64,000 nucleotides of DNA from positions 37,830,699 through 37,894,698 of the forward strand of contig CM038717.1 of assembly GCA_021613375.1 (NCBI GenBank), read 5' to 3'. The notes under the pieces are model-generated. The model saw only the letters and a list, made by a program, of their open reading frames with translations. It was not told the origin of the DNA and did not search any database. Position 1 is the first letter of the stretch. The number at the start of each line of letters is the position of its first letter. Position numbers and translations under genes: made by a program. This DNA comes from Megaleporinus macrocephalus. Taxonomy: Eukaryota; Chordata; Actinopteri; Characiformes; Anostomidae. Of the stretch, positions 47,230 through 58,137 are shown piece by piece.

Positions 47230-48790
47230 GTAAAGCTGTGTTCCTAAATCAAAGTCTGTCCTACCGTATCAGTCTGACTTCAACAGTTCAACAGTTGGGG
47301 TGGAAGACGAGGTCCTGCTTTTTTGGATTCCTTTGATGAAGAGAGAAATCTGGGAATGGTTTTAGGAGGAACGAGGTGAACCAGTTATTAGTGTTGTGAA
47401 GAAAGTTATCCCCGCCAGATATACTCTTAAAGTTGAAGAACAGAGTGATGCGAGTTGACTGATGTCAGAAAGGCCACAGTTGTGGAGAGGTCATCGGAGG
47501 GGAAGGCTATATTGTGCAGGATGTGGAAATTCTGAAATGATTTCCAGCCTGACCAGTAGGTTGAAAGAGTCTGTGGGGAGATAGCTGAGAAAATGATATC
47601 CTGGGCTTGCAGAATTAGTTGTTTTAGATGTGGGTTAGGTGCTAAATTGTTTCCAGATAGTCATAACTACGTTCCTTCCAGCACTTCAAATCTTCCTGAC
47701 TCCAATTCCCAGAGTGCATCTCCTGATGACATCACACCCACATGTTCACAACACACCAATCACACATCACTTTCCTCATTCCGCTTCCCCAGAGTATTGA
47801 TCACACACACCTGATACTCATTAGACACACACACTATATAAACATCACTCTGTCTTATTGTGAAGTTTTGCCAAACCTAGTTTGCAATCCTGAGCGTTCT
47901 TTCCTTGCTTTCCTGTTTGATCTCTGATTCTGACTTCCTTCGATTCTGACTCTCTCTTTCTCGTTTACCCCCACTGGTTTTGTTTGCTTGTGTTTTTTGA
48001 CTTTCTTGGCTCTGACTAGTCTTTTGTTCTCTGGACTCCTCTCTTGCCTGTTCCTCATGTCTAGTTTGCCTGGTTTACTGATCTCCCGGTTTCGACCTCT
48101 GCTTGTATCCTTGACTACGATCTTGCATTGCCCCTTTGTTGTGTTTGTTTGTCTGTTGCTCTTTTATTGGATTGCCAATACTGTTAATAAATCCAATCTG
48201 ACTTTTGCGTCGTGCCAAGTTCTTTGTTTTTGACACAGATATGGAGGTACTGGTGTGGGCTGATGGTCTGCTTGAGGTGCTAAAGATCTGAATTTCTGAA
48301 GTTGAAAATGAGAAAGTGAGTCAGCGATTGCATTTGAAAGGTCAGGAACATGAATGGCTCTGAGAATGAATTGGTGTTGTACTGAATGCCATCTTAGATG
48401 ATGCAGGAAGGGCATGGCTAGCAACGATCTAGAATGGTCTTAATCATATGGAAGGCAGCGAAATTGTGAATTAAAATCACTTTTCCTGTCCACTCGTGCC
48501 CCCCAAAAGAGAACAGCAACCACAAAGGGGTAAAGTTCCCATAGGGTGGAAGAGTCATCAGGCCTGGTGGCTAGGAGGGTAAATAGCACTGGCCAGGGGG
48601 AAGCAAACCAAAGGCCGCCAAACCCAACCCGGGAAGGAGCTTCATCTGTAAAATTATTAATCTTCAAGAGTTTGGAGATGGTGCCTTCATAGAAAAAGGA
48701 GATGGCGTTTCAGTGGCGGAGCAGGACAAGCCAAAACTTGAGTTCTGCAATGCCAGAATCAACAAATTTGACTGAATCATGTAATTATGG
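47230..48790 (-). pseudogene. DIRS-type retrotransposon fragment, split by a solo LTR
   Basis: On the minus strand, 48667-48440 reads FTDEAPSRVGFGGLWFASPW then LYPFVVAVLFWGARV, and 48424-48241 reads HVPDLSNAIADSLSHFQLQK. These are RNase H blocks of DIRS/Ngaro elements. Beyond the LTR, 47630-47420 reads ISPQTLSTYWSGWKSFQNF, like the N-terminal SAM-like domain of their tyrosine recombinase. Frames are broken and the RT is missing. Confidence 0.7.
47659..48235 (+). mobile_element. Solo LTR, 577 bp, inserted in the DIRS fragment
   Basis: The ends are AGTCATAAC...TTTTTGACA (first base differs from canonical TG). Flanking CAGAT is duplicated exactly (47654-47658 and 48236-48240). A TATA-like ACTATATAAAC lies near 47831 and a poly(A)-like AATAAA near 48186. 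It resembles fish Ty3-type LTRs (ACTCCAATTCCCAGAGTGCA). The frames across it are not genes. Confidence 0.8.
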
Positions 48791-48894
48791 CATTGAACGA
48801 CTTCCAGTATAGCACAGTGGAGAAAGGACATGTAGGTGAAGAGCTCCGGGCCAGAAACTTGTTAGACAAATAGAAAACAAATACATTTAATTAG

Positions 48895-50060
48895 TATATT
48901 GTTCTCTCTATCAAAATAAAAGCCCCTGTAGAAAAACATGCTGCATAATTGCTACTGAACAGAATATCAAAACTAATGAACTTGGCGTGCTCTGACATCA
49001 TAGAACAATGAACATACTCTAATATCCTAAATCAGAATCCCAATCTTTAAAACAACGAGTCACTACACTGATGCTAGGCACAAGCTCAGTATGACCACAA
49101 GACTGTTTTCTTTTTTGCTTAATCTTGAGCCTTTTAATTTTTTTAAAATAAGTTTTATTGGTTGCTTTAAATATAAAACTTATTTTTAAAAAATCAGTTT
49201 GTAAGCACCGCCTCTCACTCACACACCCCTCTCACCTGAGCCCAATTAATATCACACACCTGTAGCTCTCCGGGAGAGGTATATAGTCCCTTCAGGCACT
49301 GCATTCAGTGTGTCACGTTGTGTGTTTTTGAGTAACGAATGTTTGTAACAGCTCCCTACCTGTCCGTGGTCACAGGCCGGCGTCTTGCGAGCATCTCCGT
49401 AGGTCCAACCTCTCCTTGCATCTCCACAGAGTGGTCCTGTCATACTCCCTGAAGCCCAAGAGGTCTATGGACTCACTGACCTGCCTGAGTACCTCCAATC
49501 GTCTGAGCATTTTGTGTTCATCTCTACCCTTGTTTGAGCCATTAAGGCCTTGCATATGGATTGTAATATCTCACTCGAGTCTGATTTGTTACACAGTTTA
49601 TGTATCAGTACATTTTAAACACTTTCAGCACATTCTAACAATTCTGTGAACTTTTATTTACAGGAACACCTTACATGCATGTACATTTATATAGCTTAAC
49701 ACTGTTAAAAAGGTTACAACTTAGTAAAACTTGCAGTTTGAAAATAAAAGTAATAAAAAAACATTCCCTCAAGAAAAAAAGAAAATAACAGTTATGCAAA
49801 AACAAAATGTGTTCATAAAAAGCATACATAGATTTCAAAGCGGGTACAATGTTACAGTGATGAGCAGATGCTTTCCTCCGTGATTCTATTAGCTCTTTAT
49901 GTTAATCAGCCCAGCAGATTAAATTTACGTTCGTAGATTTCAGCTTTCTCGTTGCTTTTAACCCAGTAATGGAGAACTCTCTTTCCTATCCTGTGAAGAG
50001 AACAGTTTGAACATGAGGATGTGGTCTGCTGCAGTGCTGTACTTTACTGATGTGAGTAAC
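48895..50060. repeat. Paralogue of the 27-kb block (tail-exon neighbourhood)
   Basis: One unit related to the 81-bp array (TCTATCAAAATAAAAGCCCC, 48907-) and 49800-50060 (ATAGATTTCAAAGCGGGTAC, GTTACAGTGATGAGC, the tail exon, AACATGAGGATGTGGTCTGC) parallel 27050-27610. About 49230-49560 is an intervening LTR-like stretch (TATATAG box near 49280) present only here. Confidence 0.6.
49958..49990 (-). pseudogene. Orphan CALHM-like C-terminal exon
   Basis: The acceptor TTCTCTTCACAG is followed by DRKESSPLLG and a stop, in phase 0. It is homologous to the DETESFL exon at 27541-27564 by its flanks. It lies 1.8 kb beyond the gene C TM4 exon and could be a second 3' exon for gene C or a remnant. Confidence 0.6.
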
Positions 50061-50262
50061 CACATGTAATTACTGTACTTACAGTAATCTGTAGGTGTCT
50101 GTACTTGAGTATTTTTGTCATCTAATACTTTTCAATTTCTTCATGTAAAAATATTTTTTTTTATTTTATTTAAAGAGCACTTTTCTTACCAGTGGCAGCT
50201 CAAAGTACTTTCCAGACAGTTTTAATCAGTAAAACCATTAACTGAATTTATACATATTAAGA

Positions 50263-50600
50263 TTACAGTCATCAACTCTGACCATTACAGTGTTCAACTC
50301 TGACCATTACAGTCATCAACTCTGACCATTACAGCGATCAACTCTGACCATTACAGCGATCAACTCTGACCATTACAGCGATCAACTCTGACCATTACAG
50401 TCATCAACTCTGACCATTACAGTCATCAACTCTGACCATTACAGCGATCAACTCTGACCATTACAGCGATCAACTCTGACCATTACAGTGTTCAACTCTG
50501 ACCATTACAGCGATCAACTCTGACCATTACAGCGATCAACTCTGACCATTACAGTCATCAACTCTGACCATTACAGCGATTAACTTTGACCATTACAGCT
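50263..50600. repeat. 22-bp minisatellite, about 15 copies
   Basis: The unit is CATTACAGCGATCAACTCTG plus AC, with GCGATCAA, GTCATCAA and GTGTTCAA variants interspersed. Confidence 0.95.
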
Positions 50601-50799
50601 GTAACAAACACATGAATAAGTTTATCTGCATTGCTCTGAGATAGGAAAGGCTGAACATTGGCAAATATTTCTCAGATGATAAGAAGCTACTTTAGTAATT
50701 TAATTGTATAAAAAAATTGTGACATCCACTGACAAACATCTGACACACAGCTTGTAAGTCTGTCTACAAAATGTAAATTATCAGAAATAATAGCAATGA

Positions 50800-51165
50800 C
50801 ATCACCTAGGTGCAGTGAGAAAAGCAAAGACCTACTGAGAACCCTTGTGGTACCCTACGTTTTCTTGATGAATAACTTCCCAGTGCAACCATGAACTGTC
50901 TACCTGTTAAACATGACTAAAGTAATCTAAAACTGTGTCTGAGCACCCAACACAGCATTCAAGATGGTGGATTAGAATTTTGTGATCAACAGCATTAAAA
51001 GTTCCACTGAGATCCAGTAAGACCAGAATAGAAGGATTTACTAAATCAGCACTAAGCCTGAGGTCATTGACAGCACAAGCTAATGCTGTCTCAGTACTCT
51101 GGTTAGAACAAAACCCTAATTGAAACTTTTCATATAACTTGTTTGATATTAGAAGCATTTAGTTG
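50800..51165 (-). pseudogene. LINE reverse-transcriptase fragment
   Basis: The minus-strand frame 51158-50907 reads NKLYEKFQLGFCSNQSTETA, then ILVLLDLSGTFNAVDHKILI, the RT finger and first catalytic block of L2-type LINEs (F.A.D changed to FNAVD). Further RT pieces lie in other frames near 50840 (a GVPQGS-like region). 5'- and 3'-truncated. Confidence 0.8.
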
Positions 51166-51690
51166 TTTGAAAACAACTTTTTCTAAGACCTTACTTTACT
51201 TTTTTACTTTTTACCTTAAATTTTTTAGTAAAGTCTTCAAAAAACTTCCGGAAACAATTCTGTTCAAAAAACTTCCGGAAACAATTCTGTTGATAGAGAA
51301 GAGTTTACAACAGTTAAGACCTTATTCAGAACACAGTCAGACACCATCTTAAGGAATAGTAACAGTAATAGTAAGTAGGAACAGGATCAAGAGCCGATGT
51401 GGATGCATTTAATTTTTTTATAACTGTAACAGAGAAAGATGTCTAGTAGAAACGATGTATGCTTACTTTCCTGGCCATGTACCCCTAATCCTCAATAAAA
51501 AGAAATTGTGTTTAAAAATTTGAATTTTTGAATTCCAAATGATTTTTAAAGAAATACTTTTACTTTTTACTTTAATACTTATTATTACTTGTACATATAT
51601 TGTATATAAGTAAGGAACTTGTGCACCTCAGCTACCTCTGTAGGTAAATGTAGTTTATCTGTAGTGTATGAACAGAGTTTGATTTTGTAT
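51166..51690. other. No gene recognised
   Basis: AT-rich sequence with a short direct duplication (AAACTTCCGGAAACAATTCT at 51242 and 51270). Confidence 0.4.
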
Positions 51691-53333
51691 ATTTACATAT
51701 AGATGTCTGTGGTCTTTCCTTCCCAGCAGTCTCAACCTGTCAAGAGAACAGTTTGATCATGATGATGTCTAGTGTTTTACCACTGCAGATTAAAACAAGC
51801 TTTGGATGGAGGACTGACCTGCTCACTGGAGTATTTTCTCCAGCATATATAAACCGGTATTATAACGGAGAGAGGAAAAGGAGAGTAAAACCTGTAATCT
51901 GGAAGAAAACACAAATCTGCAGTAAAGAATTTCAGAATTTCATAAAGTCACACAATTATTTGATCAATAAACTTTAATGAACAATTTCCATTATTGGGAA
52001 TTACAGTGAATGAGGAAATGTCTTCGCAGTTCATTAATGTGGAATGTTAGGGGATTTCTCAGTGGTCCTCCTACTGATTTTTTATTTTAATTTACCCCGT
52101 CCATGTTCAACACTATGTTTAGAATCATAGCGTCTCGCTGCTGCCACCCTTCGGAGAAGGGTCGAGCTGCAGCCAGGGGCGTTCCTGGTTGGGGCGTTCC
52201 TGTACAAGCAGAAACACCCCCCAGCCAATACGGTTGAACAGAACCACCCCCAACAGTCCAATATCAACAACCAGAGTGTTCTGTAGCGATGTGAGAGAAT
52301 ATGTTAGGAGGCTTTAACAGAGAGAGATGTATTTCAGATTAGAGGATTAACAGTTACGCCCCTGGCTGCAGACCGACGATATTGGGAGTTGCAGGAGCCC
52401 CTTGGAGAAATCTAAATCATGTAAATATTTGGGACAGATAGCTTAAAGCTATATATTTATTAATGGTGTTGTACTTTTACTTAAATACACATTCTGAATT
52501 TAGCACAAACTCAGGTTACTTGTCATACACAATCTCCCCCACCAGCCACACTAGCAGCGCTTTCTTCCATCTTACACTAATAAATAAAGTGTTATAATTT
52601 TAATACACTGAACCAAATATCTCTCTCTGCCAACCTGATTACATTCATAACTGTAATCATTTCTGAACGTGTAATGTGACTGGCCCCCAGGTCAAAGTAA
52701 TCTAGAACCAAGGCTGTAACAAACAATACATATCTAGATTATTCAGCTTCAACATTGATCAACTTTATTAATAACATTTGACTCTGAACAGCTTACCTTC
52801 GACCAGATGTATGCTCTCTCTGCCGTCTTCTCATCAGTGGTCAGTGTCCGGTTTTTATTACACCATTCCCACGGAGGAGGTGCAGTGTTATCAGCATATT
52901 CTCCTTTTGATGCAGTAGCTATACACGCCATGTATCGGCCATCGCAGAGGAATAAGAGCATCCAGAAGATACTTGGAATGCAACACCACAGGATAAATGT
53001 ACACTCAGATTTCTGTTTCTTATCAGACTTCTGATTTTGAGTTTCTTTATCAGATTTCTGTTTCACATCCAATTCCTGCTTTTCAGCCTCCTTATCAGCT
53101 CTCTGCCTTTCCAGCTCACCCATGATGCAAAACGTGACAGTAAAAACAATTAAGGCTGGTATAAACAGGTAGGAGAGGAAAAGGACTATTCTAAAACTGA
53201 ATCTACAAATGCACTGAAATTCTTTCTCAACAAAATTTTCTGCAACGACAAGCCCAGTCAGGATTAAGATCAAACATCCATTCTCCTTAGTAAATCTTAG
53301 CCTGGCTGCCTTCAGAATATGTATCCCTGTCAT
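51660..53333 (-). pseudogene. Gene C: CALHM-like, intact TM1-TM3 exon but broken TM4 exon
   Basis: Exon 1 (53333-52797, 179 codons) is fully open. TM1 spans about 18-34, TM2 48-71 and TM3 113-130, with C41-x-C43, C137 (DGRYMAC), C158 (WEWC) and sequon NRT at N161. It ends YIWSK|gtaagc. The cytosolic loop (about 75-110) is a Lys/Glu/Asp/Gln-rich run with SDK repeats. The TM4 exon (51898-51819, acceptor TTCTTCCAG, donor GTCAGT) is 80 bp against 87 bp in gene A. It reads ITGFTLLFLSPL then TAA, so the predicted product stops within TM4 at 191 aa. The downstream tail exon starts at 51736 (TTGACAG, VETAGKERPQTSICKYTKSN). Either a recently inactivated gene, an assembly indel, or a gene using another TM4 exon. 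Gene A is its closest relative here. Confidence 0.75.
52174..52364. mobile_element. 191-bp hAT-type MITE in gene C intron 1
   Basis: Perfect 9-bp inverted ends CAGGGGCGT...ACGCCCCTG, flanked by GCTGCAGC (52166-52173) and GCTGCAGA (52365-52372), an 8-bp duplication with one mismatch. The interior has no coding content. Confidence 0.8.
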
Positions 53334-53482
53334 TTCTAATTCAGGTTGTACCAAGAGCGCAATACCAGACAACGGAGGACCTGAACCTAAATCGCAAGGG
53401 CAAAAACCAGCTTTAACATCAACAACAAGATATAAACAACAAACAATGAATAGCAAAATGCTCCGCCTTCAGTGATGAGATG

Positions 53483-53490
53483 AGGAAGTG
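53483..53490 (-). promoter_or_regulatory. ETS-type motif upstream of gene C
   Basis: AGGAAGTG, in the same octamer and at almost the same distance from the start codon as in gene A (150-157 bp). The surrounding text (CCTTCAG..GA, TGAGAT) is also shared. Confidence 0.35.
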
Positions 53491-53869
53491 GTTCCACCGC
53501 CAGTCTTCCTGGCATGAACAGCAGATTGCAAGTTAATGAGAAGCAGATGTTGTCTATTGTATACACTAGTGAAGTATTATGGACCTGTACGTGTCTAGTA
53601 TAGATGATGATTTTAAATCTCTGAATAAAAATAAAAGTAAGTTGGTGGGCATCACTAGAAATGCATGTATTGGGGGGTCTGGGGTTAAATGGCACAGTTC
53701 AGTAATAAAGGGTGAATGGGAAAACATTAGATAATATGAAATGACTGTACATCTATTTGGGGGACTGATGCCTTCCTAACTCTTATCCAGTTCCAGTCCC
53801 TCAGTTATTTTACAATAAACACAGAACACTGTCTACAGGACTTATCCTGCACACATAACTCAGCATATC

Positions 53870-54175
53870 TTGAGCGCCAGTTTGAAGAACAAAGTGTAGT
53901 TCCAGATTTCAACTCTTCTCCTGGACGCCCCAGACATTGTATGAATGTGTTTAGTTCTTTCAGCAGCAATCTTAATTTAGCTTAATGAAGTACTGAGCAG
54001 GCAAAGCAGGTATTATATGAGAACTGTAAATAATACTGGGTTGTTTCCACAAGGAGAGGCTTAAAAAGGGTTAAATAAACACACTGATGTATGTAAAAGC
54101 TCTACTTACTGCATTAATATTGTTTGAATATTTCAATAATAAAGTGTTTTGAACAAATAAAAGCTTCTAGTGCAG
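53870..54175 (-). mobile_element. Dispersed repeat R1 copy 3 (inverted, partial)
   Basis: CTTGAGCGCCAGTTTGAAGA, CCCCAGACATTGTATGAATG, GTACTGAGCAGGCAAAGCAG and AATACTGGGTTGTTTCCACA match the 37.9-38.2 kb copy in the same orientation. Confidence 0.65.
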
Positions 54176-54184
54176 AAAAATAAC

Positions 54185-54620
54185 ACCTGGAGGGCTCTCA
54201 TGCCTCTCTTGTCATTTCAAGGCTCGAATACTGCAACCCGGTCCTGGCCAGTCTTCCTCTGAAGGTCACCAGCCCCAGCAACTGATCCAGAATGCAGCAG
54301 CACGGCTCGTCTTCCCAAGTTCACTCATATCGCCCCACTGCTGCGCTCGCTTTACCGGCTTCCTGTAGCTACCTGCACCTACAAAGCCAAGAATGGACCA
54401 GCTCCTCCTTTACCTTATGGCAACAGTCAAAAGTCGATCTGTACCTTCAAGTATAGCTCGGCTAAACCCACCATCCTTCGAGATACATGAAAGACAAGAC
54501 TCTTCTCTGTCCTGGAGCCCAGATGGTGGAATGAACTTCCATTGGCTGTCCGAACAGCAGACTTCCTCAGGTCTTCAAACGTAAACTGAAGTCCACTATC
54601 TCTTTGTGAAGCACTGATCT
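54185..54620 (+). pseudogene. Non-LTR reverse transcriptase C-terminal remnant
   Basis: Frame-shifted pieces read SRLEYCNPVLASLPL, IQNAAARLV, a SISPHCCARFTGFL-like thumb region, and a C-terminal WSPDGGMNFHWLSEQQ. These are typical of the Rex1/L2-like RT 3' end. Followed by UTR-like sequence to about 54700. Confidence 0.6.
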
Positions 54621-54699
54621 ACTGTTTTATTAAAATGAATCATATTGCACTTATGCAGCTGCACTCTTATCTTCTAGGTAGGAACACTGGCTGGGTATT

Positions 54700-55040
54700 A
54701 GGGCTGTGTGTTGGCAATAACCTGGTGATACAATACGTATTGGGATACAGCGGTCACGTTTCAATATGTCATGATATATTGTGATACTCAAATCCTACTA
54801 TTAAAACACACCACTACATAAACAGGTTTGCCAATGCTTTGCCATTGCGCTCTTGTGCTGCTTGTTAATGTTAGAGTGGAGCTGAAAATGGATTACAACA
54901 CTGCCATCTAGTGGTCAGAGGTTTAAACACAACACACAATGATTCACTGTCTGCCAGGAATCTGGGTATCGATACTGTGTTTTAGAATCAATACAGTATC
55001 ACCAAACATAATATCCCGATATTCCATATTTCTGTTTTTT
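54700..55040. other. No gene recognised
   Basis: AT-rich sequence with repeat-like phrases (ATGATATATTGTGATACTC, CTGCCATCTAGTGGTCAGAG). The latter is a common fish transposon-end phrase, also seen at about 13460 and 11350 in related form. Confidence 0.35.
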
Positions 55041-55045
55041 CCTAC

Positions 55046-55547
55046 TGTCACGCCCCGCTACCATGCGTCTCGGGACCACAACTCTCAGCCGGTATCTCCT
55101 AGTCACATGACGGCGGAGTCTCAGTCAGCTGACTATCCGAGATCCGCCTCACCGGAATTTTGATTACGGTCAGCTGGCCTATGAACTATATAAACTGGTT
55201 CAGGCAATACCTCGGAGCCGAGTATCGCCGAAGTTTATCTGAAGCCTTACAACGCGTTGTTTATTTATCTGTTTATCCGGTTTTGACCTGTTTTTCCGTT
55301 TCTCTTCGTCCTCGATTTCCGCCCAGCCCTTCCAGTAAGTTTGCCGTGTTTTCTTGGTTTATGACCTCTTGCTTGTCCCCTGGTTTACCCTTTTGCCTGC
55401 TGATTCTGTTCATGGTTTATGCTTGTCTGGTGTTTTCGACCATTGCTTGTTTTTTGACCACGTCTTGTGCCTTACCGTTTTTGATATTAAAAACTTTAAT
55501 ATTTTACTCCGCGCTCATCTGCCCTTTTTCCTTGAGCCAGTCTGACA
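55046..55547 (+). mobile_element. Solo LTR, 502 bp
   Basis: Ends TGTCACGCCC...CAGTCTGACA, with exact CCTAC duplication at 55041-55045 and 55548-55552. It includes a TATA-like AACTATATAAACTGG near 55185 and fish Ty3-LTR-type text. The 168-codon plus-strand frame at 55160 runs through and beyond the LTR and is not a gene. Confidence 0.85.
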
Positions 55548-55552
55548 CCTAC

Positions 55553-56620
55553 ACTCCTACTGGGTATATCACTTATACTGGTTTTAATTATGTTGTCTTC
55601 TCTCCAGGTATCAGCACTGGCCCTTGTTTGCGGCAATGTTTGAGCTCAAGGTTGGTTTGGACTTAAACCTGTTTGTACTACCTAGATATACATACACTGA
55701 CCAAACACAGAGCACTAAATATGAGCGTCTGCTAAATACCATAAATGTAAATGTTTAATGTCTTCAGGTGCCTACATCTCCTGCACAGTACTGTATATAC
55801 CAAAATAGAGGGTCACAGAAAAAACATGAAGATTGTTTTATTGCCAATTTTCTATTTACACAAACCAACTCCTGAGAAAGTTATGAGAACTTTGAGAAGA
55901 TGAAATTGTGGTGTTATGTGATTCTTAGTACAGGAAACTAAGCTGACGGCCTTGCGCTGTTCTGTGATAGGATGTGGTTATGTGCTGCAAAACAGCATCT
56001 AGCTCAAACAGAGAGTAAACAAAACAAGACCCAGGCATAAAAACGCATTGCAAATTCTTTCTATTTTAATTTCAAATATACAGTGACACTGAGATGTTTA
56101 AACACTCCAGCAAAGGTTTAACAAAATCATGACACACTAAATTATTACTGTTGAACATTTTATTGGTCAATGAAAGCTTTAGCGAAAGTTCTGCCAGGAA
56201 GACTCCAATGTGGAAGACTCCAACTCCTCTCTCATCCATTACTCCAGCCAATCGCAGGCTGCCACCTGTCTTTAAAAGGATTCAACTCATGCTCTATCTT
56301 TGCTGCCTTCAGGTGCTAATGTTTCTATGCGCGCCCCCCTCCTCCCCACCACCAGCACCAGTTGAGTCCCAGTCCTGCCACCCTGGGAGGCGGCTTCGCC
56401 CCTGCCGTCCATATCCAGCAGTATCTGCGAGGGTCTGCACACTTAAAAACCTGGGCCTAGGACTAAGCCTATGCCAAAGACTGTTTCTTCATGTTCTGCA
56501 ATAACTAACCTTCCAATCGTACACCCTATCAAAGATTAGACCTGGTTTTACATTCCTCTACTCCTGGAGTCTTTTTGGTTTCTCAAAAAAAAGAAATCTG
56601 CAGTGCTAACAAGATAACTC

Positions 56621-56652
<32 letters not shown>

Positions 56653-57490
56653 GGAAGATAAGAGAGAGACTGAGGTCTGAAAAGCAGTTCTTGGCAAACA
56701 AATAAAACCCTGTTATGTTTATTAAGCTTATTAATATAGTTTAAGTAAAAGCAGATTACAGTGATTTAGATTTACTTATATAGGTATCAGGACTTTGTGT
56801 CTGTGAGAGATCTTCTCTCTCCTCAGAGTTTATGACACGTTGCGTTTTATCCACTTCTTGATTGATCTGGCACAGAGATCAACAAAAATAAATTTATCTT
56901 CACATGCGTCATGTCCGCTAATCAGAACTCCGTACAGCACGTCTGCCTTTTCATGCTTACTGAAAAAAAATAGAAAAGATTTTGAGACCATCTCTTTCTT
57001 CAGGAACCCAGAACCAGAGTCGCCCTGTTCGAAAAGAAATAGAGGACAATGTGACCACTTACACTGTAAAGCAGGCCAATCATATAAAACAGTTCACCAA
57101 ATTAATAAAAAAAGTATTTAGAACTTCTACATTTAATAGGATTATGTTGTGATCTATTTAAACCATTTAAAGGGCATCTATAGATATAATAAGCTTATAA
57201 TAAGCTTATCTTGTAATAGGAGTTTGGATTTAATATTTAAATAAAAAGTAAACTGCTGTCCCATGTTTTCATGTCACTAAACAAACATAGTTTTAGTCTG
57301 TGGGCAGAGCCTTATTGTAGTCATGTATTTTTTTAGTATAGCCCATGTATTTTAAAGCAGGACTGCATCCCCGCCACCTTGTTGCCACATGGCGAGCAGT
57401 TAGAAAGAAAATACTTAACTGCATAAAAAATCATTCTTAATGTTCAACTGATTTTCAGACTTTGGGACAAATTTACTTTAAAACAGTGGG
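55553..57490. other. No gene recognised
   Basis: A fragment of transposon terminus (CAGTACTGTATATAC, 55786) lies near the start, a fold-back-like phrase (AGTGACACTGAGATGTTTAA) at 56083 and a (GA)n run at about 56624-56646. Frames of 93-117 codons at 56151 and 56840 show no recognisable domain. Confidence 0.45.
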
Positions 57491-57494
57491 ACCG

Positions 57495-58137
57495 CTCACC
57501 AGTAAGTAATACTTTAGTAATAGCAGCAACAGCAGTAATAACAGATTTAGTAATAGTGTAGTAATAGCAGCAGATTAGTAAAATAGAAGTAGTAATGTAG
57601 CAATAGTAACAGTAGTAACAGCACTGTAGTAGAATGCTAGATTTAGTAATAGTGTAGTAACAGCAGGAGGAGAATAGATGTAGTAGTAATGTAGTAATAG
57701 CAGCAACAGTAGTAATAATTGATTTAACAATAGTAGTAATAACAGCAGGAGGAGAATAGATGTAGTAGTAATGTAGTGATAGAAGCAACAGTAGTGCTAA
57801 CTGATTTAGCAATAGTGTAGTAATAGCAACAGCAACAGTAGAATAGACCTATAGTGTAGCAATAGCAGCAGTGGTAATAATAATTGATTTAGCAATAGTG
57901 TTGTAATAGCAGCAGCAGCAGCAAACTAGATGAAGTAGTAATGTAGTAATAACATCAATAATAGAATAGATGTAGTAATAATGCTGTAATAACATATAAT
58001 ATATGTAGCATTAGTGTAGTAATAGCAGCAGCATAGTAGTAATATATTTAGCATTAGTGTAGTAATAGCACCAGCAGTAGTAGTAATATATTTAGCATTA
58101 GTGTATATAGCATCAGTTAGTAATAGATAATTAGTGT
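57495..58137. repeat. Degenerate (TAG/TAA/CAG) trinucleotide-rich repeat up to the gap
   Basis: AGTAATAGCAGCAACAGTAG-type units with GATTTAG/GTGTAG interruptions continue to the last base before the Ns. Minus-strand Tyr/Leu-rich frames are artefacts. Difficult sequence of this kind probably caused the contig break. Confidence 0.85.

Noticed and set aside
55160..55666. 168-codon plus-strand frame with hydrophobic stretches
   Set aside because: Lies within a solo LTR defined by exact CCTAC duplications.
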